A stretch of 64,000 nt of DNA from Nocardia aurantiaca (GCF_009708175.1 NZ_WMBB01000004.1:62001-126000); one strand, 5' to 3'. Shown: positions 49,507 through 58,449, numbered from the stretch's first letter. Numbers and translations are program-made. The notes: a model not told the origin generated them from the sequence alone.

Positions 49507-49935
49507 TCAGCGGGTGCGGTAGCGGTTCCAGGCGGCGGATTCCCAGCCCATGACTACGCGGAAGACGAGGACCGCGCCCCAGGGGGCGATGACCCAGATC
49601 GGCCAGGGGTAGGTGAATTCGCCTGTGGCCAGGCAGATTGCGGACCAGATGACGAGGCAGAGGAGGCTGACGCCGAGCCAGGCGCCGCCCTCGATCTGCT
49701 GCCAGATGGGCAAGCGGGCGCGGGAACCGGGTTGGACCGCAACGGGCTTGGGCAGCTTCGGGAGGTCCGCGAGGACCACTTGGAGGCCTTCACGAGTGGC
49801 CGTGGCGTAGACCTGGGTGAGGCGCTCGGTGTATTCGGCCAGGTCGAGGCGGCCGTCGGAAAGGTGGCGGCCGAGGAGGTCGGCGGTCTGGGCGCGTTCG
49901 GCGTCGGAGGCGCGGGTGCCGGTGGTGATGTCCAT
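49507..49935 (-). CDS. DUF1707 (SHOCT-like) membrane protein
   Basis: 142 residues. The DUF1707 domain (about 6-58) reads TRASDAERAQTADLLGRHLS, DGRLDLAEYTERLTQVYATA and LPKLPKP; two membrane helices follow (about 83-104 and 112-130). The domain is common in actinobacteria, often as a cytosolic sensor-like module, with unknown ligand. ATG at 49935 has a GAGAGGA site. A well-formed promoter with two operators lies upstream. Confidence 0.88.
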   Translation of the reverse strand: MDITTGTRASDAERAQTADLLGRHLSDGRLDLAEYTERLTQVYATATREGLQVVLADLPKLPKPVAVQPGSRARLPIWQQIEGGAWLGVSLLCLVIWSAICLATGEFTYPWPIWVIAPWGAVLVFRVVMGWESAAWNRYRTR

Positions 49936-49965
49936 GTCGATCCTCTCGGTCGATGGCTTCCACAT

Positions 49966-50016
49966 GTTCCATAGTGGAACGTAAATCCAGAATAAAACTC
50001 CACAATGGAATGTCAA
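49966..50016 (-). promoter_or_regulatory. Sigma-70-type promoter with two TTCCA-TGGAA operators
   Basis: On the minus strand TTGACA (50011-50016), a 16-base spacer and TATTCT (49989-49994) form a near-consensus promoter for the DUF1707 gene. The spacer contains TTCCATTGTGGA (49999-50010). A second palindrome, GTTCCATAGTGGAAC (49966-49980), lies just downstream of the -10 at the likely transcription start. The two centres are about 31.5 bp apart, three helical turns. Confidence 0.7.
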
Positions 50017-50105
50017 GCTAGTAAAGTGAAGGCAGGTGCCAGCACATTTGCCAGCAGGGGCGAGCGATGAGATGGTTAGTGCCAGTTCTCGGACAAGGAG
50101 TCATC

Positions 50106-51338
50106 GTGGACCTCGACTGGTCGCCTGCCGATCTGGCGTTTCGTGATGAAGTGCGCAGCTTTCTCGACGAAAAGTTAACCGACGATCTTCGCCGCGCCGG
50201 ACGCCTGGCGACCAGCGTCTACCCGGACCACGAAGCCAGCATGGCGTGGCAGGCCATCCTCCATGAGCGCGGCTGGGCCGCCCCGGCATGGCCGGTGAAA
50301 TATGGCGGCTGCGACTGGAGCCTGACCCAGCACTACATCTTCGGCCGCGAATGCACCCTGGCCGGCGCACCGAGCCTGTCCCCCATGGGAATTCGTATGG
50401 TCGCGCACGCCATCATGGCCTTCGGCACCTCGGCGCAGAAGGACTTCTTCCTGCCGCGCATCCTCACCGGCGAGGTCTTCTTCTGCCAGGGCTATTCGGA
50501 GCCCGAGGCCGGTTCGGACCTGGCCTCGCTGACCATGGCAGCGGTCCCCGACGGCGAGGACCTGGTGGTCACCGGCTCCAAGATCTGGACCACCCACGCC
50601 ACCGAGGCCAACTGGATCTTCGCCCTGGTCCGCACGTCCAAGCGGGCCAAGAAGCAGCAGGGCATCACCTTCGTGCTCATCGACATGAGCACCCCGGGCA
50701 TCGAGATCCGCCCGTTGGTCATGACCTCCGGCGAGCAGGTGCAGAACCAGGTGTTCTTCGACCAGGTCCGGGTGCCGCAGGCGAACGTGCTGGGCAGCAT
50801 CGACGACGGCTGGACCGTCGCCAAGTACCTGCTCAACTTCGAGCGCGGCGGCGGCGCGGCGGCCCCGGCGCTCCAGGTCATGGCCGAGGGGCTCGCGCGG
50901 GCCGCGCAGGAGCAGGTCGGCCCGAACGGCGGCGCGCTCATCGACGACCCCGCCTTCGCCGCCAAGCTGGCCGACGCCCGCCTGCGCGCGGACGTGCTGG
51001 AGATTCTCGAGTACCGCACCCTCGCACTGGTTTCCAGCGGCAAGGACCCGGGCCCGGCCGCGTCCACCATCAAGATCCTGGGCACGGAGCTGAGCCAGGC
51101 GCTCACCGAACTCGCCCTGGAGGCCGCCGGTCCGCGCGGTCGCGTCTATCAGCCGCACGCGACCATGCCGGGCGGCCCGATCGCGGATTTCACCCCGCCC
51201 GCCGACGGTTTCGTCGTCGGCGCGGACTGGCAGGCGGTCGCCCCGCTACGGTACTTCAACGATCGCGCCGGCTCGATCTACGCCGGCAGCAACGAGATTC
51301 AGCGCAACATCATCGCCAAAGCCACCTTGGGACTGTGA
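50106..51338 (+). CDS. Acyl-CoA dehydrogenase, first subunit of a probable heteromeric pair
   Basis: 410 residues. Complete ACAD fold: DLAFRDEVRSFLDEKL, FFCQGYSEPEAGSDLASLTM, the FAD/substrate strand VVTGSKIWTTHATEANWIFA, VQNQVFFDQVRVPQANVLG and the C-terminal SIYAGSNEIQRNIIAKATLG. The flavoenzyme introduces an alpha-beta double bond in an acyl-CoA. GTG at 50106 follows AAGGAG by 5 bases. It is one base before the second dehydrogenase gene; adjacent, unequal pairs in actinobacteria often form alpha2-beta2 enzymes in lipid or steroid side-chain breakdown. Confidence 0.92.
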   Translation: MDLDWSPADLAFRDEVRSFLDEKLTDDLRRAGRLATSVYPDHEASMAWQAILHERGWAAPAWPVKYGGCDWSLTQHYIFGRECTLAGAPSLSPMGIRMVAHAIMAFGTSAQKDFFLPRILTGEVFFCQGYSEPEAGSDLASLTMAAVPDGEDLVVTGSKIWTTHATEANWIFALVRTSKRAKKQQGITFVLIDMSTPGIEIRPLVMTSGEQVQNQVFFDQVRVPQANVLGSIDDGWTVAKYLLNFERGGGAAAPALQVMAEGLARAAQEQVGPNGGALIDDPAFAAKLADARLRADVLEILEYRTLALVSSGKDPGPAASTIKILGTELSQALTELALEAAGPRGRVYQPHATMPGGPIADFTPPADGFVVGADWQAVAPLRYFNDRAGSIYAGSNEIQRNIIAKATLGL

Positions 51339-51339
51339 C

Positions 51340-52464
51340 ATGGACTTCTCTTTCACCGCCGAACAAGAGCTGCTCCGCGACACGGTCACCGAATTCCTCG
51401 CGGCGCGTTACCCGCTCGAGGCCAGCCGGGCCGCGGCGCGCACCGGGGCCGGGTGGCAGCCGGAGATCTGGCGCGGATTGGCCGAGGAGGTCGGGATTCT
51501 CGGGGCGAGCCTGCCCGAGTCGGTGGGCGGCATCGGGGGCGGCCCGGTCGAGACCATGATCATCGCCGAGGCGCTGGGCGGAGCGCTGGTGCTGGAGCCG
51601 TACGTGGACACCGTGGTGGTCGGCGGCGGCCTGCTGCGGCGCAGCACCGGCAAGCGGGCGGAGGATCTGCTGGCGGGCATCGCCGCCGGGGATGTCGTCA
51701 CCGGATTCGCCGCGCTGGAACCGCACTCCGGCTACGACTACACCGCCGTCGCGACCACCGCGGTCGCCGACGGCGACGACTGGGTGCTCACCGGCGAGAA
51801 GACGGTGGTGACCACCGCGCCGCTGTCCACCCACCTGCTGGTGACCGCGGCCATGGACGGTGGGATCGCCCTGTTCGTGGTCGATGTCGACGCCGCCGAC
51901 CCGCCCGCCGGGCTGACCGTGCGCCCGTATCGCACCATCGACGAGCGTCAGGCCGCCGACCTGACCTTCGAGGCCCTGCGCGTGCCCGTCGACGCCCTGC
52001 TGCTGGCGAACGCGGGCGCGGCGATCGCCGCCACCCTGGACGAGGCCATTGCGGCGGTGTGCGCGGAGGCGGTAGGGGCCATGCGCAAGGTGGTCACCGA
52101 CACCGTCGCCTACGCCAAGCAGCGCCAGCAGTTCGGTGTCCCGATCGCCAGCTTCCAGGCGTTGCAGCACCGCATGGTGGACATGCTGCTGGAGCTCGAA
52201 CAGGCCGTGGCCGCAACGTATCTGGTGACGTTGAAGCTGGGCGCTCCCGCGCCCGAGCGGGCCCGCGCCGCCGCGGCCGCCAAGGCCACCATCGGCCGTG
52301 CCGCCCGGCGCATCGGCCAGGAGTCGGTGCAGCTGCACGGGGCCATGGGCATGACCGAGGAGCTGGCCATCGGCCACTTCTTCAAGCGCCTGACCGCCGT
52401 GCAGTACGAGTTCGGTACCACCGACCAGCACATCGCCCGCTACGCCGCAATGACGCGGCCGTAG
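51340..52464 (+). CDS. Acyl-CoA dehydrogenase, second subunit of a probable heteromeric pair
   Basis: 374 residues. It has DFSFTAEQELLRDTVTEFLA, GIGGGPVETMIIAEALGGAL, WVLTGEKTVVTTAPLSTHLL and QQFGVPIASFQALQHRMVDM, ending ELAIGHFFKRLTAVQYEFGT and TDQHIARYAAM. Compared with the first gene, the middle region lacks the EPEAGSD-type loop and the C-terminal GSNEIQ motif is GTTDQH, as expected when the two chains divide FAD binding and catalysis. It starts one base after the first and is followed by a terminator. Confidence 0.92.
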   Translation: MDFSFTAEQELLRDTVTEFLAARYPLEASRAAARTGAGWQPEIWRGLAEEVGILGASLPESVGGIGGGPVETMIIAEALGGALVLEPYVDTVVVGGGLLRRSTGKRAEDLLAGIAAGDVVTGFAALEPHSGYDYTAVATTAVADGDDWVLTGEKTVVTTAPLSTHLLVTAAMDGGIALFVVDVDAADPPAGLTVRPYRTIDERQAADLTFEALRVPVDALLLANAGAAIAATLDEAIAAVCAEAVGAMRKVVTDTVAYAKQRQQFGVPIASFQALQHRMVDMLLELEQAVAATYLVTLKLGAPAPERARAAAAAKATIGRAARRIGQESVQLHGAMGMTEELAIGHFFKRLTAVQYEFGTTDQHIARYAAMTRP

Positions 52465-52501
52465 CGGTTTCCCGCGCACCGGCTCAGGGGTTACCGGTGC
52501 T

Positions 52502-52549
52502 CGGCCGGGTTCCGGTGGATCGCCTGGGGGATCCATCGGAACCCGGCCG
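52502..52549. terminator. Terminator after the acyl-CoA dehydrogenase pair
   Basis: Arms of 20 bases, 52502-52521 (starting cggccgggttccgg) and 52530-52549 (ending cggaacccggccg), pair along their whole length with a single G-U wobble and an 8-base loop. It lies 38 bases after the second dehydrogenase stop. No U-run follows on either strand; it probably acts in both directions. Confidence 0.75.
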
Positions 52550-52584
52550 CCGCGCAGTCGATCCCGCGCCGCCGCGGCGCCCGA

Positions 52585-52764
52585 TTACCGGCGATGGCCG
52601 TAGTCGGCGGTGACGGGTATCCGCGCGGCATCACGGGTTCCGGACCGGCGCTCGGTGGCGGCGCCTCGCGCCGAACCTCGTACGGCGAGCACGATAACCA
52701 GCGCCAATGCGGGTCCGGTGACGAAGCACAGCAGACCCAGCGCGATCAGCAGAACTGTTCCCAC
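52585..52764 (-). CDS. Possible small single-helix membrane protein
   Basis: 59 residues from GTG at 52764. A hydrophobic helix (TVLLIALGLLCFVTGPALAL, about 3-22) is followed by an Arg-rich cytosolic tail. Codon third positions are GC-rich, in line with coding, but no good ribosome site is visible and the frame is open further upstream. It is convergent with the acyl-CoA dehydrogenase operon. The function is unknown. Confidence 0.35.
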   Translation of the reverse strand: MGTVLLIALGLLCFVTGPALALVIVLAVRGSARGAATERRSGTRDAARIPVTADYGHRR

Positions 52765-52992
52765 GTGCGGATTATTGTCCGCCGACCCGCATTTCGCACA
52801 ATTACGGCAAACCAAATGGCTCGGACCTGACAGGCCGAGCGGTCCAACTGCGATGCCCCCACGAACCCGCCGGTAACCACCGCCACGACCACCGTCATCA
52901 TGATGTGACCGAGGCCACAGCACCCGCCCGTCACGTCCGCGGACGCTGTCTCGTCCCTGTTGTGGATACGAACCGCAGGAAAGGACGACACC

Positions 52993-53433
52993 ATGTCGCG
53001 ATTGAATATGCACGAGGCAGCTCCCGAGGTCTACAAGGCCTGGGTCGCAGCCGAGACCGCCATCCGTCGCGGACCGCTCGACGCCACGGTGCGGGAGCTG
53101 GTCAAGGTCCGGGTCTCACAGATCAACGGCTGCCTCTTCTGCATCGACATGCACTCGACCGAGGCACGCAAGGAGGGCGAGACCGAGCAGCGGCTCTGGC
53201 ACCTCAACGCCTGGCGGGAGTCGAAGCTGTTCAACCCGGCCGAGCAGGCCGCGCTGGAATATGCCGAGGCCGCAACGGAACTCGGCCCACACGGGGTGAG
53301 CGACGAGATCTGGGCGGGCGTGGAGAAGCACTTCGAGGAGGGCGCGCGGGCGGGTCTGGTCGCGGTGACCGCGCAGATCAACCTGTGGAACCGCCTCGGC
53401 GTCCCGCTGCGGCTGCAGCCGCTGGGCGAGTAG
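52993..53433 (+). CDS. Carboxymuconolactone decarboxylase family protein (AhpD-like)
   Basis: 146 residues. LVKVRVSQINGCLFCIDMHS gives the CxxC-x3-H motif of AhpD-like alkylhydroperoxidase proteins, followed by TEARKEGETEQRLWHLNAWR and LVAVTAQINLWNRLGVPLR. Such proteins use the cysteine pair for peroxide or thiol chemistry, often with a reductase partner; none is adjacent. ATG at 52993 has AGGA sites within 16 bases; longer starts are rejected. Confidence 0.92.
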   Translation: MSRLNMHEAAPEVYKAWVAAETAIRRGPLDATVRELVKVRVSQINGCLFCIDMHSTEARKEGETEQRLWHLNAWRESKLFNPAEQAALEYAEAATELGPHGVSDEIWAGVEKHFEEGARAGLVAVTAQINLWNRLGVPLRLQPLGE

Positions 53434-53497
53434 GCCCGGAGCGGCCGGGGCCCGAATAGCGTTGACAGGCCGGAAGGTCGTGTGGCTCGCTGACGGT

Positions 53498-54253
53498 ATG
53501 GGCCGTGGTGAGAGCGATACCGGACGCGTCCGGATCGCGGCAGTGGGCGATCTGCACATGCGCGAGAGCATGCGCGGCCGTTTCCGGCCCGCCCTGCGGG
53601 AATTGGGTGAGCGCGCGGATGTGCTGCTGCTGGCCGGTGATCTGACCAATGGCGGCACTCTGCGCGACGCCGACGTCCTCTGCGCCGAGATCGAGGACCT
53701 CCCGGTCCCTGTCGTCGCCGTTCTGGGCAATCACGATCACGACCGCCGCCTGGGCTTCCGAATCTCGGTGCGGCTCATCGAGCTCGGCGTCCACCTGCTC
53801 GACGGCACCGCGATCACCTTGCCCGTCAACGGCATTCGCCTGGGCATCGCGGGCGTCATGGGCGGCAGCGGCGGGTTTCCGGGCCATCCCGGCGATCCCG
53901 CCGAGGGGACCGTCGAACACCGCAACCGCTTTCGGCGCGGCCCCGCCGACGCCACCCGCCTGCGCGCCGCCCTCGACACCCTCGACGCCGATCTCCGCGT
54001 CGCCCTCATGCACTTCTCCCCCGTCGTCGACACCCTGATGGGCGAACCTCCGAAGATCTACCCCGGCCTCGGCTGCCAGGACCTGGCCGACGCCGTGGAC
54101 GCGGGCGCCGCGTCCCTCGCCATCCACGGCCACGCCCACGGCGGCACCGAATTCGGCCGCACCGCGGGCGGCGTCGATGTCCGCAATGTCTCCTACCCCG
54201 TCATTCGCACCGCCTACCGCGTGTACGAGCTGTCACCCCCCGGCGACGTGTGA
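53498..54253 (+). CDS. Calcineurin-like metallophosphoesterase
   Basis: 251 residues. The dinuclear metal motifs are intact: RIAAVGDLHMRE, LLLAGDLTNGG, VAVLGNHDHDRR, ALMHFSPV (in place of the usual GHP) and IHGHAHGGTEFG. It could hydrolyse phosphodiesters or protein phosphates; nothing narrows the substrate. ATG at 53498 lacks a clear ribosome site; GTG at 53480 has GGAAGG very close and TTG at 53462 would add 12 residues. Confidence 0.9.
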   Translation: MGRGESDTGRVRIAAVGDLHMRESMRGRFRPALRELGERADVLLLAGDLTNGGTLRDADVLCAEIEDLPVPVVAVLGNHDHDRRLGFRISVRLIELGVHLLDGTAITLPVNGIRLGIAGVMGGSGGFPGHPGDPAEGTVEHRNRFRRGPADATRLRAALDTLDADLRVALMHFSPVVDTLMGEPPKIYPGLGCQDLADAVDAGAASLAIHGHAHGGTEFGRTAGGVDVRNVSYPVIRTAYRVYELSPPGDV

Positions 54254-54305
54254 CTTCCCGGCGCGCCACGAACGGCTCCGACCATGCCGATCCCGGCGGG
54301 CGGTG

Positions 54306-54613
54306 CCGTCGGGCGTCATCGACGACGTCCCTTCCGTGGCGACCATGGGCCCGCTGGTGGCCGAGGGCGGCGCGTCGAAACCCGGTCCAGGCGGACGTCC
54401 TCCCGTGGGCGCCGGCGCTCGGCGCGGATTTCGTGGCAATCCCACAGCAGTCGGGCCGGCGCGAACCTGGTGACGCTGGGGATCGCGAATTGTTCGGACC
54501 AGCCGATCTCGTTCCGGGAGTCCACCCGCAAGGGCATTCCGGTGACCGCGGTCACGATTGCGGTGACCGCGTCATACTTACCGGCTGCGCTACTTCGCAT
54601 TCGCCTGAACAGC
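54306..54613 (+). pseudogene. C-terminal remnant of an ArsB/SLC13-type ion permease
   Basis: Four consecutive frame segments spell a permease end: SGVIDDVPSVATMGPLVAEG; NPVQADVLPWAPALGADF; RGNPTAVG; and AGANLVTLGIANCSDQPISF followed by RESTRKGIPVTAVTIAVTAS. The pattern S-x-V-x-D-x-x-P-x-V-A-T-M and the later G-N-x-T-x-V-G-x-x-x-N are hallmarks of the ion transporter superfamily. Frame changes occur near 54380, 54430 and 54455. The N-terminal two-thirds of the gene is absent. Confidence 0.65.
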
Positions 54614-54678
54614 AAAAATGGCACAACACGGACACCTCACGTGTGGCGATTGTGTATTTCCAGCGCCCCTGACCGACA

Positions 54679-56841
54679 ATGGCAGCCGCCATGTCCATAT
54701 CCAGTACCGATCAGCCGACCGCGCCGGACAGCGACCGACAGGACGCGCCGGGCACCTCTGTCGGCCCCGGCGCCTACCGCGTGGATTTGGACGGATTGCG
54801 TGGCGTAGCTATCGCACTGGTCGTCGCGTTCCATATCTGGGCCGGGCGGGTGTCCGGCGGCGTGGACGTGTTCCTGGTGCTGTCCGGCTTCTTCTTCACC
54901 GGCATGCTGGTGCGCCGCGCCGGCGCCGGTCCGGTGGGCGTCCTGGCCACCGTGCGGCGCACGCTGCGCCGGTTGCTGCCCGCCATGGTGGTGGTGCTGG
55001 CCGCCGTGGCCGTGGCGACGGTGACCCTGCTCCCCCACACACGCTGGTCGAATATCGCGGGCCAGACGCTTGCTTCGCTGTTCTACTACCAGAACTGGCA
55101 TCTGGCGCTGTCGTGGTCGGACTATCTGGCCGCGGACCCGTCGGTGAGCCCCCTGCAGCACCTGTGGTCGATGTCGGTGCAGGGGCAGATGTATCTCGTC
55201 CTGCTGGTGGCGGTCGCGCTGGCGGCCTGGGTGCTGCGCCGCGCGGTCACCGCGGGTGCGTGGAAATTGGCCGTGCGGTACCCCGTTCTGCGCAGGGCCG
55301 GGCAGGACGGCGTCCTGCGGCTGACCCTCGGGGTCCTCTTCGCCGCCGTCGCCGTCACCTCGTTCTGCTATGCCACCGAGGGCGTTTCGACCCAGCAGGG
55401 CTGGAACTACTACGACACCTTCGCCCGCGCCTGGGAGCCCATCGCGGGCGGTCTGCTCGCGCTGGCCGCGCCGCTGATCCGGCTGCCGACGCCGACGCGG
55501 GATGTGTTCGCCTGGACGGGCATCGCGGCCATGGCCTGCTGCGGCTGGATGGTGAACGGCTCCCTGGTCTTCCCGGGCCCTGCCGCGCTGATCCCGGTAC
55601 TGGCCACGGCCGCACTGATTCTCGCGGGCGCGGGCCGAGACACCGCCGACCAGCCCCTGGTGAACCGCCTCCTGGCCACCGGACCGGTCGTGCGGCTCGG
55701 CGGCGTCGCCTACGCCCTGTACCTGTGGCACTGGCCGATCCTCATCTTCTATTTGGGCGAACAGCATCAGCGCCGGGCCGGGTGGCCGGGCGGGCTGGTC
55801 ATCATCGTGGTCTCGCTGCTGCTGGCCTTCCTGACCCATCATCTGGTCGAGGAGCCGCTGCGACTGCGCTCGCGGCCCGCCGCCGCCCCCGCCCGCGGCC
55901 GCCTGCTCGCGGGTGTCGCAGTATCGACCGTCGGTGTGCTGCTGGTCGGTTCGACCCTGGCGTGGCAGTGGAGCATGGGCGCGAAGGCGCATGCGGTGGG
56001 CGAGTTGGACCCCACCAGATATCCGGGCGCGGCGGCGCTCACCGATCGCGCGCTGGTGCCGCGCGCCCCCATGCGCCCCACCACCGAGGAAGCCCCCGCC
56101 GATATCGCCTATCCCACCCGTGATCACTGCATCTCCGACTTCGACACCCGTGCGGTCGTCACCTGCACCTACGGCGACCGGGACGCGCACCGCACCATCG
56201 CGGTGGTCGGCAATTCCCATGCCGAGCACTGGATTCCGGCCCTGCAGATCCTGGGCGAGCAGTACCGCTTCCGCATCGTCGTCTATTTGAAGATGGGCTG
56301 CCCGCTCACCGTCGCCGCGGAGCCCATGTACAAGGGCCAGCACAATCCGGACTGCCGCGACTGGTCGGCCGAGGTGATCGACCGGCTCGGCGTGGAGCGG
56401 CCCGACTTCGTCTTCACCACCGCCACCCGCCCCAGCGACAACGGCGGCGATGAGACCCCGCACGACTACCTCGACGTCTGGTCGGCGCTGTCGAACCGCG
56501 GGCTCCAGATCATCGCCATCCGCGACACTCCGTGGCTGCGCCGCAATGGCATTCGCTATCGCGCCATCGACTGTCTGGCCGGCGGCGGCGACCGCGTCGG
56601 CTGCGGCCTCCCGCGCAGTGAGGTGCTCAATGCCCAGAACCCGGCCGCCGCATCGGCCGCCGCCTACCCGAACCTGCATCTGATCGACCTCAATGACGCG
56701 GTGTGCGAGCGGGACGTGTGCGCGGTCGTGGAGGGCAATATCCTCGTCTACCACGACGAACACCATTTGACCGCAAGCTATTCGCGTTCGCTCGCCCCGG
56801 AGCTGGGGCGAGAGTTGCGGCCCATTCTGGACTGGTGGTGA
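54679..56841 (+). CDS. Membrane acyltransferase-3 / SGNH-domain protein (OatA-like)
   Basis: 720 residues. Ten or more helices (about 40-415) include YRVDLDGLRGVAIALVVAFH with the conserved His and FLVLSGFFFTGML; an extracytoplasmic SGNH domain (about 440-715) has block I GNSHAEHWIPALQI (about 513) and block V EHHLTASYSRSL (about 693). The architecture transfers acetyl or other acyl groups across the membrane to an envelope polymer such as peptidoglycan, arabinogalactan or a lipid. ATG at 54679 or 54691 is the start. It is directly upstream of the phosphate-binding-fold gene. Confidence 0.92.
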   Translation: MAAAMSISSTDQPTAPDSDRQDAPGTSVGPGAYRVDLDGLRGVAIALVVAFHIWAGRVSGGVDVFLVLSGFFFTGMLVRRAGAGPVGVLATVRRTLRRLLPAMVVVLAAVAVATVTLLPHTRWSNIAGQTLASLFYYQNWHLALSWSDYLAADPSVSPLQHLWSMSVQGQMYLVLLVAVALAAWVLRRAVTAGAWKLAVRYPVLRRAGQDGVLRLTLGVLFAAVAVTSFCYATEGVSTQQGWNYYDTFARAWEPIAGGLLALAAPLIRLPTPTRDVFAWTGIAAMACCGWMVNGSLVFPGPAALIPVLATAALILAGAGRDTADQPLVNRLLATGPVVRLGGVAYALYLWHWPILIFYLGEQHQRRAGWPGGLVIIVVSLLLAFLTHHLVEEPLRLRSRPAAAPARGRLLAGVAVSTVGVLLVGSTLAWQWSMGAKAHAVGELDPTRYPGAAALTDRALVPRAPMRPTTEEAPADIAYPTRDHCISDFDTRAVVTCTYGDRDAHRTIAVVGNSHAEHWIPALQILGEQYRFRIVVYLKMGCPLTVAAEPMYKGQHNPDCRDWSAEVIDRLGVERPDFVFTTATRPSDNGGDETPHDYLDVWSALSNRGLQIIAIRDTPWLRRNGIRYRAIDCLAGGGDRVGCGLPRSEVLNAQNPAAASAAAYPNLHLIDLNDAVCERDVCAVVEGNILVYHDEHHLTASYSRSLAPELGRELRPILDWW

Positions 56842-56919
56842 TCTCTCCGGCTGCCCATCGCCGCCCGAGGGCATAGGCTCATCGGGCGACGCTGTAGGAC
56901 AACAGAATTCGGGGTCTCG

Positions 56920-58449
56920 GTGAAGGATTTTCCCCTCGACACAGTGCTGGCCATCATCGGTATCGCGGTGCCGATCCTGGCGTTCGTCTGGGAATTCGTT
57001 CTGGTGGGCCGCAAGCGGCTGGGGTATCGCGTGCAGATGGACACCCCCGTCACGGGCGAGATCGAATCGGTCTTTCCCGGCGTGCTACCCCAGTTGCGGC
57101 CGGAGGGCGACGGCGCCGCACCGGATCTCCAGGACCTGTCGGTGGTGCTGGTCCGCATCGAGAACAATGGCATCACCGATGTCGACAGCAGCGATTACGC
57201 TTCCCCCGATACCGATAATGTCGGCCTGCACCTGCACTTTCCGCACCGCCGGGTCATTGGTATGGCGGTGACCGAGCTGTCCGATGACGCCATGGGCGAC
57301 AGCCTCGAGCCCGGTACCGGGATCGGCTGCCGCGAGGACGCCCAGCACCGGGTCGGCATCATCGACCTGCCCAAGGTCCCGATGGATCGGGGCGACCACT
57401 ACAAGATCCTGGCCATCCTGCAACGCACCGCCGGGGCCGGCGAGTACCCCGCGCCGGTGATGCGGGCCAAGCTCAAGGGCGGGCGGGTGGCGGAGACCCG
57501 CAGCCGCATCGGGACTTCGCCGCGGCTGTTGGCGCTCATCGGTTTTCTGGTGGCGGTCATCGCCGTGCAGTTCGTCTTCGGCCTAAACGACGACAAGAAT
57601 GCCGCGGGCTGTGTATCGGGCAAGCTCACCCTGGTCGGATCCACCGCCTTCGAGCCCGCCATCCGGGATGCCGCGGCCGAGTATGGCAAGCACTGCGCCA
57701 AGACGCAGTTCGACTTCGAATTCGACAGCAGCGACCGGGGTTTGAGCAGGGTCGACGAGGAGAGCAAGGACAATCCCGGACTGCTCGCCATCAGCGACGG
57801 CCCGAAGGGCGTCGGCTACCCGAACCTGATCCCTCGCACCCTGGCCATGTCGCTGTTCACCATGATCGTCAACCCGGGCGTGGGCGTGCACGATCTGTCC
57901 ACGCGGCAGATCCGCGACATCTACGCGGGGCGTATCGACAACTGGCAGTTGGTCGGCGGCACGGATCTGCCGGTGCGCGTGGTGAATCGGGCGCTGGGCT
58001 CGGGCACTCGGGAAGCCTTCCGCCAGCGCATGCTCGGTGACGACCAGCCCCTTACGCCGGTCGCCACGTCGTGCCGCACCATCGCCGCCACCAATCCGCC
58101 GAGTCCCGCCTTCTGTGAGGTGCCGGTCACCGCCGACATGCTGAAAACCGTTGCGGACCTGCCGGGTTCGATCGGATACAGCGAATACTCGGACGCGGCG
58201 AAGGCTTCCGGGGCGCAGACGGTGACGATCGCGGGACACGCGCCCGCTCGCGATCAAGTACTCGACCACACCTACCCGTTCTGGAGCGTCGAATACGCCT
58301 ACAGCAATGGCGAACTCCCGGCCGATTCGCCGGCGGCGGCATTCCTGCGCTTCCTCACCGACGGCATCGGCAAGGATGTGTTGCGCTCGCACGGCAATAC
58401 CCCGTGCGGTGAACTGCCCAACCCGACGACCTGCTCGCCGGACAAGTAA
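56920..58449 (+). CDS. Two-helix membrane protein with an extracytoplasmic PstS-like substrate-binding domain
   Basis: 509 residues. One helix near the N-terminus (about 7-29), a ~170-residue soluble region, a second helix (about 205-225), then a phosphate-binding (PBP-like) domain from 230 to 505: KLTLVGSTAFEPAIRDAAAE, DSSDRGLSRVDEESK and a NRALGSGTREAFRQRML segment. Positive residues (GRKRLGYR, RSRIGTSPR) flank the first region, placing it in the cytosol and the PBP outside. No lipobox was seen. GTG at 56920 is the likely start. The family function is unknown; a transmembrane sensor of phosphate or another anion fits the layout. Confidence 0.8.
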   Translation: MKDFPLDTVLAIIGIAVPILAFVWEFVLVGRKRLGYRVQMDTPVTGEIESVFPGVLPQLRPEGDGAAPDLQDLSVVLVRIENNGITDVDSSDYASPDTDNVGLHLHFPHRRVIGMAVTELSDDAMGDSLEPGTGIGCREDAQHRVGIIDLPKVPMDRGDHYKILAILQRTAGAGEYPAPVMRAKLKGGRVAETRSRIGTSPRLLALIGFLVAVIAVQFVFGLNDDKNAAGCVSGKLTLVGSTAFEPAIRDAAAEYGKHCAKTQFDFEFDSSDRGLSRVDEESKDNPGLLAISDGPKGVGYPNLIPRTLAMSLFTMIVNPGVGVHDLSTRQIRDIYAGRIDNWQLVGGTDLPVRVVNRALGSGTREAFRQRMLGDDQPLTPVATSCRTIAATNPPSPAFCEVPVTADMLKTVADLPGSIGYSEYSDAAKASGAQTVTIAGHAPARDQVLDHTYPFWSVEYAYSNGELPADSPAAAFLRFLTDGIGKDVLRSHGNTPCGELPNPTTCSPDK

